Shown here: piece by piece, positions 16,914 through 26,231 of the stretch | Layout: each line of letters starts with the position of its first letter | Numbering within the stretch: the first letter of the stretch is position 1 | NCBI RefSeq assembly: GCF_947495705.1 | Contig: NZ_CANLZR010000001.1 | Span: forward strand, 310,001-374,000 | DNA length: 64,000 nt | Direction of reading: 5' to 3' | Source of the DNA: an uncultured Phycicoccus sp. | Lineage (GTDB): Bacteria; Actinomycetota; Actinomycetes; Actinomycetales; Dermatophilaceae | Notes under the pieces: generated by a model | The model's input: only the letters and a program-made list of their open reading frames with translations | Databases searched by the model: none | Told to the model about the DNA's origin: nothing | Translations under genes and position numbers: made by a program

Positions 16914-18800
16914 GTGAGCGACACCCGACCGGCGACCCCGGCACCCCTCCACCCGGCCCCGGCCCCCTCGCCGGCCCAGGTGGCCCAGCAGGCACGGGCC
17001 AAGACCCCCGTCGAGGTGACCGGGGCGCAGAGCCTCGTCCTCTCGCTCGAGGCGATGGAGGTCGACACCGTCTTCGGCATCCCGGGCGGCGCGATCCTGC
17101 CGGCGTACGACCCGCTGCTCGACTCGGTCAAGGTGCGGCACATCCTCGTGCGGCACGAGCAGGGTGCCGGCCACGCCGCCGAGGGCTACGCGGCCGCCAC
17201 CGGCCGGGTCGGGGTGTGCATGGCCACCTCCGGCCCCGGTGCCACGAACCTCGTCACCCCGCTCGCGGACGCCTACATGGACTCGGTCCCGATCGTCGCG
17301 ATCACCGGGCAGGTCAGCTCGGCCGCCATCGGCACCGACGCCTTCCAGGAGGCCGACATCCGGGGCATCACGATGCCCGTGACCAAGCACAACTACCTCG
17401 TCACCGACCCCGCCGAGATCCCGCGGGTCATCGCCGAGGCCTTCCACATCGCGGCCACCGGACGGCCGGGGCCCGTGCTCGTCGACATCGCCAAGGACGC
17501 CCTCCAGGCCCGCACCACCTTCTCGTGGCCGCCGAAGATCGCCCTGCCCGGGTACCACCCCGTGACCCGCCCGCACGGCAAGCAGATCCGGGAGGCCTCC
17601 CGGCTCATCGCCGAGGCCGAGCGCCCGATCCTCTACGTCGGCGGAGGCGTCATCCGGGCCCGCGCGAGCGCCGAGCTCCGCCGCTTCGTCGAGCTGACCC
17701 AGATCCCGGTGGTGACGACCCTGATGGCCCGCGGCGCCCTGCCCGACAGCCACCCGCTGCACCTCGGGATGCCCGGCATGCACGGGTCGGTGGCCGCTGT
17801 GACCGGCCTGCAGAAGTCCGACCTCATCATCGCCCTCGGGGCGCGCTTCGACGACCGGGTCACCGGCCAGCTCTCGACGTTCGCGCCGGACGCCAGGATC
17901 ATCCACGCCGACATCGACCCGGCCGAGATCAGCAAGAACCGCAAGGCCGACGTGCCGATCGTCGGCGACTGCAAGGCCGTGCTCGTCGACCTCGCCGAGG
18001 CCGTCGACGCCGACCTCGAGGCGGGCACCGGCGGTGACTACGCGGCCTGGCGCGAGCGGACCGCGGGGTGGAAGCGGACCTTCCCGCTCGGGTACACCGC
18101 ACCCGAGGACGGCACCCTCTCGCCCCAGCTCGTCATCGAGCGGCTCGGCGCGATCGCCGGCCCCGAGGCCGTGTACGCCGCAGGGGTCGGCCAGCACCAG
18201 ATGTGGGCGGCCCAGTTCGTCCAGTACGAGCGGCCCAACTCCTGGCTCAACTCCGGCGGCCTCGGCACGATGGGGTACTCGGTGCCCGCGGCGATGGGCG
18301 CGCAGGTGGGTGAGCCGGACCGCACGGTGTGGGCGATCGACGGCGACGGCTGCTTCCAGATGACCAACCAGGAGCTCGCGACCTGCGTCATCAACAACAT
18401 CCCGATCAAGGTCGCGATCATCAACAACAGCAGCCTCGGGATGGTCCGCCAGTGGCAGACCCTCTTCTACAACGAGCGGTACTCCAACACCGACCTGCAC
18501 ACCTCGGTCGGCTCGCGGGTGCCGGACTTCGTCAAGCTCGCCGACGCCTACGGCTGCGCCGGGTTCCGCTGCGAGCGGCCCGAGGACCTCGACGACACGA
18601 TCCGCGCGGCGATGGCCGTCACCGACCGCCCGGTCGTCGTCGACTTCGTCGTGCACCGCGACGCCATGGTGTGGCCGATGGTCCCCGCCGGGGTCAGTAA
18701 CGACGCCATCCAGGTGGCCCGGGACACCGCGCCCCAGTGGGACCGCGAAGAGTCCGAGGCCATCGAACAGTCCACCGACGCCGACCACGACGGACGCTGA
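16914..18800 (+). CDS. ilvB: Acetolactate synthase large subunit
   Basis: A TPP-dependent acetohydroxyacid synthase catalytic subunit that makes acetolactate or acetohydroxybutyrate, the first common step of Val/Leu/Ile synthesis. It is 628 residues. After a ~35-residue Pro/Ala-rich N-terminal tail come [12 protein letters not shown], the catalytic Glu in [14 protein letters not shown], and the FAD-region block. The TPP motif is G-D-G-C-F-Q-M-T-N through N-N-S-S-L-G-M. The GTG at 16914 is chosen because an in-frame stop lies just upstream. It is controlled by the leader attenuator and leads into ilvN and ilvC. Confidence 0.97.
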   Translation: MSDTRPATPAPLHPAPAPSPAQVAQQARAKTPVEVTGAQSLVLSLEAMEVDTVFGIPGGAILPAYDPLLDSVKVRHILVRHEQGAGHAAEGYAAATGRVGVCMATSGPGATNLVTPLADAYMDSVPIVAITGQVSSAAIGTDAFQEADIRGITMPVTKHNYLVTDPAEIPRVIAEAFHIAATGRPGPVLVDIAKDALQARTTFSWPPKIALPGYHPVTRPHGKQIREASRLIAEAERPILYVGGGVIRARASAELRRFVELTQIPVVTTLMARGALPDSHPLHLGMPGMHGSVAAVTGLQKSDLIIALGARFDDRVTGQLSTFAPDARIIHADIDPAEISKNRKADVPIVGDCKAVLVDLAEAVDADLEAGTGGDYAAWRERTAGWKRTFPLGYTAPEDGTLSPQLVIERLGAIAGPEAVYAAGVGQHQMWAAQFVQYERPNSWLNSGGLGTMGYSVPAAMGAQVGEPDRTVWAIDGDGCFQMTNQELATCVINNIPIKVAIINNSSLGMVRQWQTLFYNERYSNTDLHTSVGSRVPDFVKLADAYGCAGFRCERPEDLDDTIRAAMAVTDRPVVVDFVVHRDAMVWPMVPAGVSNDAIQVARDTAPQWDREESEAIEQSTDADHDGR

Positions 18801-18810
18801 GGAGACCGCC

Positions 18811-19323
18811 ATGTCGAAGCACACCCTGTCCGTCCTCGTCGAGAACAAGCCCGGCGTCCTGGCCCGGATCGCGGCGCTGTTCTCGCGGCGCGGCTTCAAC
18901 ATCGACAGCCTCGCCGTCGGTGAGACCGAGCACCCCGAGGTGTCCCGGATGACCGTCGTCGTCGACGTCGAGGACCTGCCGCTCGAGCAGGTCACCAAGC
19001 AGCTCAACAAGCTCGTCGAGGTGCTCAAGGTCGTCGAGCTCGAGGCCTCCTCGGCCGTCCAGCGCCAGGTGATGCTCATCAAGGTGCGGGCCGACGCCGC
19101 CACCCGCAGCCAGGTGCTCGAGTTCGTCCAGATGTTCCGCGCCAAGATCGTCGACGTCGCCACGGACTCCCTGACCATCGAGGCCACCGGGACCACCGAC
19201 AAGCTGGCCGCACTGCTCGAGGTGCTCGAGCCGTTCGGCGTCCGCGAGCTCGTCCAGTCCGGGATGGTCGCCATCGGCCGCGGGCCGCGCTCGATCACGG
19301 ACCGGGCACTCCGCAGCGCCTGA
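18811..19323 (+). CDS. ilvN: Acetolactate synthase small regulatory subunit
   Basis: The regulatory partner of IlvB, which confers valine feedback inhibition and full activity. It is 170 residues, the usual length. The N-terminal ACT domain starts at T-L-S-V-L-V-E-N-K-P-G-V-L-A-R-I, with F-N-I-D-S-L-A-V-G next. The C-terminal domain has L-I-K-V-R-A-D and ends in R-S-I-T-D-R. It follows ilvB after ten bases, with a GGAGA ribosome site in the gap. In the family, valine binds at the ACT dimer interface. Confidence 0.96.
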   Translation: MSKHTLSVLVENKPGVLARIAALFSRRGFNIDSLAVGETEHPEVSRMTVVVDVEDLPLEQVTKQLNKLVEVLKVVELEASSAVQRQVMLIKVRADAATRSQVLEFVQMFRAKIVDVATDSLTIEATGTTDKLAALLEVLEPFGVRELVQSGMVAIGRGPRSITDRALRSA

Positions 19324-19338
19324 GGCGTCAGCGCCTAG

Positions 19339-20424
<1,086 letters not shown>

Positions 20425-20437
20425 CTTCCCGACTTCT

Positions 20438-20495
20438 CATGCTGCGGTCCGCGCGCCACGCCGTCCAGACGGCGTGGCGCGCGGCCGTCAGCATG
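20438..20495 (+). terminator. Extended hairpin terminator after ilvC
   Basis: A 16-bp perfect stem, CCGCGCGCCACGCCGT (20449-20464) with 20469-20484, and a CCAG tetraloop. It is extended by a 7-bp CATGCTG/CAGCATG helix across a 4-by-4 internal loop. There is no U-tail. It is the strongest hairpin in the region and isolates ilvBNC from the next gene. Confidence 0.8.
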
Positions 20496-20545
20496 AAGAG
20501 TGGGGAGGCCGGGGTGGGGGAGCTCCGCCGCTCTAGGCTGGCGGG

Positions 20546-21034
20546 GTGCAGGAGCTCGTCGCCGGCTGGCCGTTCTGGGTCGTCCTCGTCGCGTTCTGGG
20601 TGGGGGCGTTCGTCCGCGGGACCGCCACCTACTGGGTCGGCCGCGGGGTGCGGGCCGGGGGAGCGCGGTCCCGGTGGGCGCACCATCTCGACCGCCCGTC
20701 CGTCGCCATGGCCGAGCGGCTGGTGCGGCGGGTCGGCCCGCCCGCCGTCACGCTCGGCTTCCTGACCGTCGGCCTGCAGAGCGCGATCAACATCTCCTCC
20801 GGGATGCTCCGGATGCCGCTGCGCCTCTTCCTGCCCGCCGTGACCCTCGGCGCCCTGGCGTGGGCGGTGCTCTACACGACGGTGGGGCTCGCCGTCGTCG
20901 ACGCCTGGCTCGGCGGGCTCTCGTGGTGGTGGGTCGTCGTGGGGCTCGTCGGCCTGGTGGCGGTCGTGGCGGGGGCGAGGACGCTCGCCCGGTCCGAGAG
21001 CCGCCCGCCCCCGCCGTCGGGGCCCCGCGCTTGA
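20546..21034 (+). CDS. DedA/VTT-like small membrane protein
   Basis: A 162-residue membrane protein with about four hydrophobic segments (residues ~5-28, 68-90, 95-120 and 125-145). The central part, R-R-V-G-P-P-A-V-T-L-G-F-L-T-V-G followed by R-M-P-L-R-L-F-L-P-A-V-T-L-G-A-L-A-W-A, resembles the DedA/VTT core linked to lipid scrambling and membrane homeostasis (family knowledge). It is shorter than typical 200-residue DedA proteins and lacks the usual N-terminal half. TAGGCT at 20534-20539 ends six bases before the GTG, suggesting a leaderless start. No functional link to the BCAA genes is evident. Confidence 0.7.
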   Translation: MQELVAGWPFWVVLVAFWVGAFVRGTATYWVGRGVRAGGARSRWAHHLDRPSVAMAERLVRRVGPPAVTLGFLTVGLQSAINISSGMLRMPLRLFLPAVTLGALAWAVLYTTVGLAVVDAWLGGLSWWWVVVGLVGLVAVVAGARTLARSESRPPPPSGPRA

Positions 21035-21161
21035 CCGCATCGTGGGCATCGGCGTCCACATGGTGACCGGGATCTACGATGGGAACCCCGGCACAGCGGC
21101 GTGCCGGGCGGAACCCACCGTCCCGGTGGGCCCCCAGCCCCGCATCGAAAGAGGACCTTTC

Positions 21162-22748
21162 GTGACCAAGCCCGTCGTGCTCATCGCCGAGGAGCTCTCG
21201 CCCGCGACCATCGACGCCCTCGGACCCGACTTCGAGGTCCGCACCACCGATGGCGCCGACCGCTCCCAGCTGCTCCCGGCACTCGCAGGCGTCGACGCCG
21301 TCCTCATCCGCTCGGCGACGAAGATGGACGCCGAGGCGATCGCGGCCGCGAAGAGCCTCAAGGTCATCGCCCGCGCCGGGGTCGGGCTCGACAACGTCGA
21401 CGTCGACGCCGCCACGAAGGCCGGCGTCATGGTCGTCAACGCGCCCACCTCGAACATCACCTCCGCCGCCGAGCTGGCCATCGGCCTGCTGCTCGCGTGC
21501 GCCCGCAACATCGCCCCGGCCAACGAGGCCCTCAAGGGCGGCACCTGGGCCCGCAGCCGGTACGGCGGCGCCGAGCTGCTCGAGAAGAAGGTCGGCATCG
21601 TCGGCTTCGGTCGCATCGGCCAGCTCGTCGCCGAGCGGCTCAAGGGCTTCGGCGTCGAGATCCTCGCGTACGACCCGTACGTCTCGGTCCAGCGCGCCGG
21701 CCAGCTCGGGGCCCGCCTCGTCACCCTCGACGAGCTCCTCGCCGAGTCCGACTTCATCACGATCCACCTGCCGAAGACGCACGAGACGCTGGGCCTCATC
21801 GGCAAGGAGGCGCTCGCCAAGGTCAAGCCCACCGTGCGGATCGTCAACGCCGCGCGCGGCGGGGTCCTCGACGAGGAGGCGCTCGCCGAGGCCATCGCCG
21901 ACGGCCGTGTGGCCGGCGCCGGGCTCGACGTGTACGCGAAGGAGCCCTGCACCGACAGCCCGCTGTTCGCGTTCGAGTCCGTCGTCGTCACCCCGCACCT
22001 CGGTGCCTCCACCGACGAGGCGCAGGAGAAGGCCGGCGTCGCCGTCGCGAGGTCGGTGCGCCTGGCGCTCGGGGGCGACCTCGTCCCGGACGCGGTCAAC
22101 GTCTCCGGTGGCACCGTCGCCGAGGAGGTGCGCCCCGGCATCGACCTCGTCGAGAGGCTCGGCCGGGTCTTCACCGCCCTCGCCGGCGCGGTGCCCGTCC
22201 AGCTCGACGTCGAGGTGTGCGGCGAGATCACCGCGCACGACGTCTCGATCTGGGAGCTCTCGGCCCTCAAGGGCGTGTTCACCGGGGTCACCGAGGACCC
22301 GGTCACCTACGTCAACGCGCCGCTGATCGCCAAGGAGCGGGGCTGCGCGTCGCGGCTCGTCACCGACGCGAACAGCGAGGAGTACCGCAACGTCACGACG
22401 CTGCACGGCACCCTGGCCGACGGCACCGTCGTCTCGGTCGCGGGCACGCTGACCGGGCCGAAGCTCGTCCAGAAGATCATCGGCGTCAACGGCTACGACC
22501 TCGAGGTCCCGTTCAGCCGGCACATGGCGTTCTTCTCCTACGTCGACCGCCCCGGCGTCATCGGCGCGATCGGCCGCCTGCTCGGCGACGGCGACATCAA
22601 CATCGCCGCCATGCAGGTCTCGCCCGACGAGGCCTCCGGGACCGCGCTCGTCGCCCTTACCGTCGACAGCGCGATCCCCGACGACATCGTCGCCGCGATC
22701 GGCTCCGAGATCGGCTCCGACAGCGTGCGGGTCGTCGACCTCGGCTGA
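21162..22748 (+). CDS. serA: D-3-phosphoglycerate dehydrogenase
   Basis: First enzyme of serine synthesis, oxidising 3-phosphoglycerate with NAD. It is 528 residues, the long type I form found in actinobacteria. The NAD site is V-G-I-V-G-F-G-R-I-G-Q-L, with catalytic residues in N-A-A-R-G-G-V-L-D and the His of T-P-H-L-G-A-S-T. An intervening ASB domain is followed by a C-terminal ACT domain (V-D-R-P-G-V-I-G-A-I-G-R-L-L) for serine feedback. The GTG at 21162 is chosen because GAAAGAGGACC precedes it and the upstream frame has no domain. A 7-bp hairpin (21087-21108) and TACGAT (21075-21080) lie in the leader. Confidence 0.96.
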   Translation: MTKPVVLIAEELSPATIDALGPDFEVRTTDGADRSQLLPALAGVDAVLIRSATKMDAEAIAAAKSLKVIARAGVGLDNVDVDAATKAGVMVVNAPTSNITSAAELAIGLLLACARNIAPANEALKGGTWARSRYGGAELLEKKVGIVGFGRIGQLVAERLKGFGVEILAYDPYVSVQRAGQLGARLVTLDELLAESDFITIHLPKTHETLGLIGKEALAKVKPTVRIVNAARGGVLDEEALAEAIADGRVAGAGLDVYAKEPCTDSPLFAFESVVVTPHLGASTDEAQEKAGVAVARSVRLALGGDLVPDAVNVSGGTVAEEVRPGIDLVERLGRVFTALAGAVPVQLDVEVCGEITAHDVSIWELSALKGVFTGVTEDPVTYVNAPLIAKERGCASRLVTDANSEEYRNVTTLHGTLADGTVVSVAGTLTGPKLVQKIIGVNGYDLEVPFSRHMAFFSYVDRPGVIGAIGRLLGDGDINIAAMQVSPDEASGTALVALTVDSAIPDDIVAAIGSEIGSDSVRVVDLG

Positions 22749-22767
22749 GCGACCCTGGTTTCGCGCC

Positions 22768-22800
22768 GCGGCGGGCCGCTCCCTCGGGGTGGCCCGCCGC
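22768..22800 (+). terminator. Hairpin terminator after serA
   Basis: A 10-bp perfect stem, GCGGCGGGCC (22768-22777) with GGCCCGCCGC (22791-22800), and a 13-base loop. No U-tail. It begins 20 bases after the serA stop. Confidence 0.7.
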
Positions 22801-22955
22801 TGCCGTGTCCGCGCCACGGAACCGCGCTCACAGCCCGCCTGCACGCTGCGGATCCAGTGGCTCGACCGGTGATGTGACTCGGATCGCCTCGTCGGCGGGT
22901 CCACATCGTGGAAGTGGGGTGCCGGATGGTTGGACGTCCTTCTATCGTCGAGGGC

Positions 22956-23006
22956 ATGACGCGGCTCGTGGTACTCCTCATTCCCGGCCGCGGCGAGGCT
23001 CGGTAG
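22956..23006 (+). CDS. leuB-region leader peptide (BCAA-rich)
   Basis: A 16-residue frame, MTRLVVLLIPGRGEAR, with six consecutive branched-chain codons (CTC GTG GTA CTC CTC ATT), including GTA and ATT, which are rare here. TATCGT at 22943-22948 ends seven bases before the ATG, so the transcript is probably leaderless. Its last codons form the 5' arm of an 11-bp hairpin. This matches the ilvB and cimA leaders in layout and suggests Leu/Val/Ile-responsive attenuation of what follows: the 31-aa ORF at 23126 and possibly leuB at 23303. No U-tailed terminator follows directly, so the mechanism is less certain than for ilvB. Confidence 0.68.
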   Translation: MTRLVVLLIPGRGEAR

Positions 23007-23024
23007 TCAGCACCCTCGCCGCGG
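22988..23024 (+). promoter_or_regulatory. Hairpin over leader stop codon (leuB leader)
   Basis: CCGCGGCGAGG (22988-22998) pairs perfectly over 11 bp with CCTCGCCGCGG (23014-23024). The stop codon of the leader peptide lies in the loop. A ribosome reaching the stop would block it; one stalled on the Leu/Val run would leave it free. Confidence 0.65.
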
Positions 23025-23125
23025 AGACCCCGCGACGCCCGCTGACCGCTCGCCGGCGCACCACCGGTTCGAGCACCGATCCACCCCCATGACGTGCGGC
23101 CAGGCCGCGGATTGCGAGAAGCACG

Positions 23126-23221
23126 ATGAACGAGACCACCACCATGGACGCGGCGACGATGGCGCGCCAGGCGCTGCAGGAGTCGATGGACCTGCGCGAC
23201 CAGGGCCACACCGACGACTGA
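23126..23221 (+). CDS. Hypothetical 31-residue protein
   Basis: A short frame between the BCAA leader peptide and leuB. The product is polar and slightly acidic: it starts M-N-E-T-T-T, carries an amphipathic A-R-Q-A-L-Q-E-S-M stretch, and ends D-Q-G-H-T-D-D. It has no branched-chain run, so it is not itself an attenuation peptide. The ribosome site is weak (GAGAAGC, about five bases before the ATG). A 15-bp hairpin follows its stop after eleven bases, and leuB has its own apparent -10, so this ORF with its leader could be a separate unit. I do not recognise a family. Coding status is unproven, though position between two regulatory elements is suggestive. Confidence 0.45.
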   Translation: MNETTTMDAATMARQALQESMDLRDQGHTDD

Positions 23222-23232
23222 GCCCGCACGGC

Positions 23233-23268
23233 CGGCCGTCCCGACGCTTCCACGCGTTGGGACGGCCG
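23233..23268 (+). terminator. Hairpin between 31-aa ORF and leuB
   Basis: CGGCCGTCCC (23233-23242) pairs with GGGACGGCCG (23259-23268). GACGC/GCGTT extends it to 15 bp with one G-T pair and a 6-base loop. There is no U-run. It is either the terminator of the small ORF or the attenuator terminator of leuB. Confidence 0.65.
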
Positions 23269-23290
23269 TCCGCATCCCGGACGAAACCCC

Positions 23291-23296
23291 TACGGT
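23291..23296 (+). promoter_or_regulatory. -10 element of leaderless leuB promoter
   Basis: TACGGT ends six bases before the leuB ATG at 23303. It suggests that leuB can be transcribed independently of the upstream leader. Confidence 0.5.
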
Positions 23297-23302
23297 GACA
23301 CC

Positions 23303-24385
23303 ATGACCGACGCCGCGCAGACCGCCGACGCCCCCACCCCGACCACCCTCGACCTCGCGGTCATCGCAGGGGACGGGATCGGCCCCGAGGTCGTCGCCGA
23401 GGGCCTCAAGGTGCTCGAGGCGGCCGTCGGGTCCGCGGGCCCCAAGGTCACGACGACGGAGTACGACCTCGGTGCCCGGCGCTGGCACGCGACGGGGGAG
23501 ACCCTGCCGGCCTCCGTGCTCGCCGAGGTCGCCGAGCACGACGCGATCCTCCTCGGGGCGATCGGCGACCCGGCGGTCCCCAGCGGCGTGCTGGAACGGG
23601 GCGTGCTGCTGCCGCTGCGGTTCGCGCTCGAGCACTACGTCAACCTCCGCCCGGCCAAGCTGTACCCGGGGGTGCAGAGCCCCCTCGCGGTGGAGCGCGT
23701 CGCGCCCGACGGCATCGACTTCGTCGTCGTCCGCGAGGGCACCGAGGGCCCGTACGTCGGCAACGGCGGCGCGCTGCGCACCGGGACCCCGCACGAGATC
23801 GCGACGGAGGTCAGCGTCAACACGCGCTTCGGGGTCGAACGGGTCGTGCGCGACGCGTTCGCCCGGGCCCAAGCCCGCCCCCGCCGGCACCTCACCCTCG
23901 TCCACAAGCACAACGTGCTCACCCACGCGGGCCACCTGTGGCGGCGCACGGTCGAGGAGGTCGGGGCCGAGTTCCCCGACGTCGAGACCGCCTACCAGCA
24001 CGTGGACGCGGCGACGATCTTCCTCGCCACCGACCCGGGGCGCTTCGACGTCATCGTCACCGACAACCTGTTCGGCGACATCATCACCGACATCGCGGCC
24101 GCCATCGCCGGTGGCATCGGGCTCGCTGCGAGCGGCAACATCAACCCCGAGCGCCGCTACCCGAGCATGTTCGAGCCGGTCCACGGGTCCGCCCCCGACA
24201 TCGCCGGGCAGGGGGTGGCCGACCCGACAGCCACCGTGCTCTCGGTGGCGATGCTGCTCGCCCACGTCGGGCTCGGCGACGCCGCCGGCCGCGTGGAGCA
24301 GGCGGTCGCGGCCGACCTCGCCGAGCGCGGGACCGCCCCGCGGCCCACGAGCGCCGTCGGCGACGCCATCGCCGCCCGCCTCTGA
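23303..24385 (+). CDS. leuB: 3-isopropylmalate dehydrogenase
   Basis: NAD- and metal-dependent oxidative decarboxylase that makes 2-oxo-isocaproate in leucine synthesis. It is 360 residues. Diagnostic blocks are [11 protein letters not shown], the substrate-binding [17 protein letters not shown], and the cofactor block [10 protein letters not shown] with [14 protein letters not shown]. These separate it from isocitrate dehydrogenase. It lies between serA and ilvE, a common actinobacterial order. Regulation may involve both the upstream BCAA leader and its own leaderless promoter. Confidence 0.96.
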   Translation: MTDAAQTADAPTPTTLDLAVIAGDGIGPEVVAEGLKVLEAAVGSAGPKVTTTEYDLGARRWHATGETLPASVLAEVAEHDAILLGAIGDPAVPSGVLERGVLLPLRFALEHYVNLRPAKLYPGVQSPLAVERVAPDGIDFVVVREGTEGPYVGNGGALRTGTPHEIATEVSVNTRFGVERVVRDAFARAQARPRRHLTLVHKHNVLTHAGHLWRRTVEEVGAEFPDVETAYQHVDAATIFLATDPGRFDVIVTDNLFGDIITDIAAAIAGGIGLAASGNINPERRYPSMFEPVHGSAPDIAGQGVADPTATVLSVAMLLAHVGLGDAAGRVEQAVAADLAERGTAPRPTSAVGDAIAARL

Positions 24386-24397
24386 CCCCGGGGACGT

Positions 24398-24477
24398 ATC
24401 GGGTCACCCGAGAAACCCGCACCTCACCCAGGAAGCGTTCCCGGGTGAGGTGACGATGTCTCGGGTCACCCGGGAAA
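24398..24477. repeat. Intergenic palindromic repeat, copy B (with hairpin)
   Basis: Two partial copies of TCGGGTCACCCGAGAA flank a hairpin. CACCTCACCC (24420-24429) pairs with GGGTGAGGTG (24443-24452), with a nested GGAA/TTCC pairing. The hairpin half, then a spacer, then a TCTCGGGTCACCCGGGAA palindrome aligns with copies A and C. It lies between leuB and ilvE and may double as a terminator. Confidence 0.72.
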
Positions 24478-24541
24478 GCTGCCGGGTAGCCTCTGCGGCA
24501 GAAGCACCGTCGCTCCCCGAGGAAAGGACTGACCCGTCCCC

Positions 24542-25636
24542 ATGAGCCTGACCTTCGACCTCCACCGCCGCTCCGACCCCGCGAGCGACGAGCGACGAGC
24601 CGAGATCCTCGCCAACCCCGGCTTCGGGGTCCACTTCACCGACCACATGGCGTCGGCGACCTGGAGCAAGGACGGTGACTGGCACAGCGCGCGCGTGCAC
24701 CCGTACGGGCCGATCACCCTCATGCCGAGCGCGGCCGTCCTGCACTACGCGCAGGAGGTCTTCGAGGGGCTGAAGGCCTACCGCCACGAGGACGGCTCGA
24801 TCTGGTCCTTCCGCCCCGAGGCGAACGCCGAGCGGATGCAGCGCAGCGCCCGGCGCCTCGCCCTGCCCGAGCTGCCGACAGAGGACTTCCTCGCCTCGCT
24901 CCGGGCGCTCGTGGACGCAGACCGGGCGTGGGTCCCGGCAGCCGGCACCGGCGAGACGAGCCTGTACCTGCGGCCGTTCATGTACGCCTCCGAGGCCTTC
25001 CTCGGGGTCCGGCCGGCGAACGAGGTGACCTACTCGGTCATCGCGTCCCCGGCGGGTGCGTACTTCCCGCGGGGGCTGAAGCCGGTGACGCTGTGGATCT
25101 CCGAGCACTACGCCCGCGCCGGCGCCGGCGGCACCGGCGCGGCCAAGACCGGCGGCAACTACGCCTCGTCGCTGGCCGGGCAGCTCGAGGGGACCGAGCA
25201 CGGCTGCGACCAGGCGGTGTTCCTCGACTCGGCGACGCAGACCACCATCGAGGAGCTCGGCGGGATGAACCTGTTCTTCGTCACCGACGACGGGCGGCTC
25301 GTCACCCCCGAGCTGACCGGGACCATCCTCGAGGGGGTCACCCGCAGCTCCATCCTCGAGCTCGCCAAGGACCTCGGCCTGGAGCCCGAGGAGCGTCGCA
25401 TCCGGATCGAGGAGTGGAAGCAGGGGGTCGCCGACGGCACGATCCGCGAGATCTTCGCCTGTGGCACGGCCGCGGTCGTCACCCCGGTGGGCGAGCTGCG
25501 CTGGGACGGCGGCGCCGCTCCGTCGACCGCCGGTGAGGAGGGCGGCGAGGTGACCCGGTCGATCCGCCGGGCGCTGCTCGACATCCAGTACGGCCGCGCC
25601 GAGGACACCCGCGGCTGGCTCACCCGGCTCGCCTGA
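24542..25636 (+). CDS. ilvE: Branched-chain amino acid aminotransferase
   Basis: Final transaminase of Val/Leu/Ile synthesis, PLP-dependent, using glutamate. It is 364 residues, fold type IV. PLP lysine in G-G-T-G-A-A-K-T-G-G-N-Y-A; other BCAT blocks are H-Y-A-Q-E-V-F-E-G-L-K, E-E-L-G-G-M-N-L-F-F and A-C-G-T-A-A-V-V-T-P-V-G. It sits downstream of leuB, separated by repeat copy B. TAGCCT at 24487-24492 is a candidate -10, giving a leader of about 45 bases with a GAGGAAAGGA ribosome site. The genome region carries a second, divergent paralogue at 15526-16668; neighbourhood favours this one as the main IlvE. Confidence 0.95.
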   Translation: MSLTFDLHRRSDPASDERRAEILANPGFGVHFTDHMASATWSKDGDWHSARVHPYGPITLMPSAAVLHYAQEVFEGLKAYRHEDGSIWSFRPEANAERMQRSARRLALPELPTEDFLASLRALVDADRAWVPAAGTGETSLYLRPFMYASEAFLGVRPANEVTYSVIASPAGAYFPRGLKPVTLWISEHYARAGAGGTGAAKTGGNYASSLAGQLEGTEHGCDQAVFLDSATQTTIEELGGMNLFFVTDDGRLVTPELTGTILEGVTRSSILELAKDLGLEPEERRIRIEEWKQGVADGTIREIFACGTAAVVTPVGELRWDGGAAPSTAGEEGGEVTRSIRRALLDIQYGRAEDTRGWLTRLA

Positions 25637-25729
25637 CAGCGACGTTCTCGCAGGTCACCACGGCTCCGCGCGGGTCCTTGCCGCGCTAGTTTCGGCGGAC
25701 AGACCTGTCCCCGTCCGTCAGGAGCACCC

Positions 25730-26158
25730 ATGTCCACCGCGCAAGTCATCCTCGTCGTCCTCGTGGTCGTCGTTCTCGGCGGCGCCCTCGCCTACTTCTC
25801 GATGAACCGTGGGTCCCGCCACGAGGCTGCCGAGCGCGCCAAGGCCGAGGAGCTGCGCGAGCAGGCCGCCGAGCACGACCGCGAGCTGCGCGAGCGGGAG
25901 GCAGCCGCGGCCGAGGCCCAGGCGAAGTCGGACCTCGCCCGCGCCGAGGCCGAGAAGCAGCAGCTCGAGGCCGAGCGGCTCGCGCGTGAGGCGGCTGACC
26001 GATCCGCGGCGGCCGGTGAGGTGCGCGACGAGCGCGAGGAGCAGCTGCGGCTCGCCGACCGGCACGACCCGGACGTCCCGACCGACGACGAGGGCCACCG
26101 TCGCGACGGACACCACGACGCGGCCGACCCGGCCGCACGCCGCGACCCCACGGCCTGA
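25730..26158 (+). CDS. Single-pass membrane protein with charged coiled coil
   Basis: A 142-residue hypothetical protein. Residues about 5-24 form one hydrophobic helix (V-I-L-V-V-L-V-V-V-V-L-G-G), followed by a long Ala/Glu/Arg-rich region (residues ~30-110) with heptad character, probably a coiled coil facing the cytoplasm. The tail is His/Asp-rich. A CAGGAGCACC ribosome site precedes the ATG, and TAGTTT at 25688-25693 may be its -10. Low sequence complexity makes family assignment unsafe, and no function can be inferred from the neighbours. Coding is supported by the ribosome site, the membrane segment and a following bidirectional terminator. Confidence 0.65.
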   Translation: MSTAQVILVVLVVVVLGGALAYFSMNRGSRHEAAERAKAEELREQAAEHDRELREREAAAAEAQAKSDLARAEAEKQQLEAERLAREAADRSAAAGEVRDEREEQLRLADRHDPDVPTDDEGHRRDGHHDAADPAARRDPTA

Positions 26159-26175
26159 CCCGCGCCGGCACACAG

Positions 26176-26217
26176 ACGGGCGCCCCGACCGCCGTCCCGG
26201 CAGGTCGGGGCGCCCGT
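26176..26217. terminator. Bidirectional hairpin terminator
   Basis: A 15-bp perfect stem, ACGGGCGCCCCGACC (26176-26190) with 26203-26217, and a 12-base loop. It separates the convergent coiled-coil protein gene and the permease gene and can serve both. Confidence 0.8.
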
Positions 26218-26231
26218 GCCCGGGGCCGCCC

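Noticed and set aside
22978-23253. 91-codon minus-strand frame with a hydrophobic stretch upstream of leuB
   Set aside because: Overlaps the leader hairpin and the 31-aa ORF, has no ribosome site or conserved look, and a hydrophobic run can arise as the complement of this composition.
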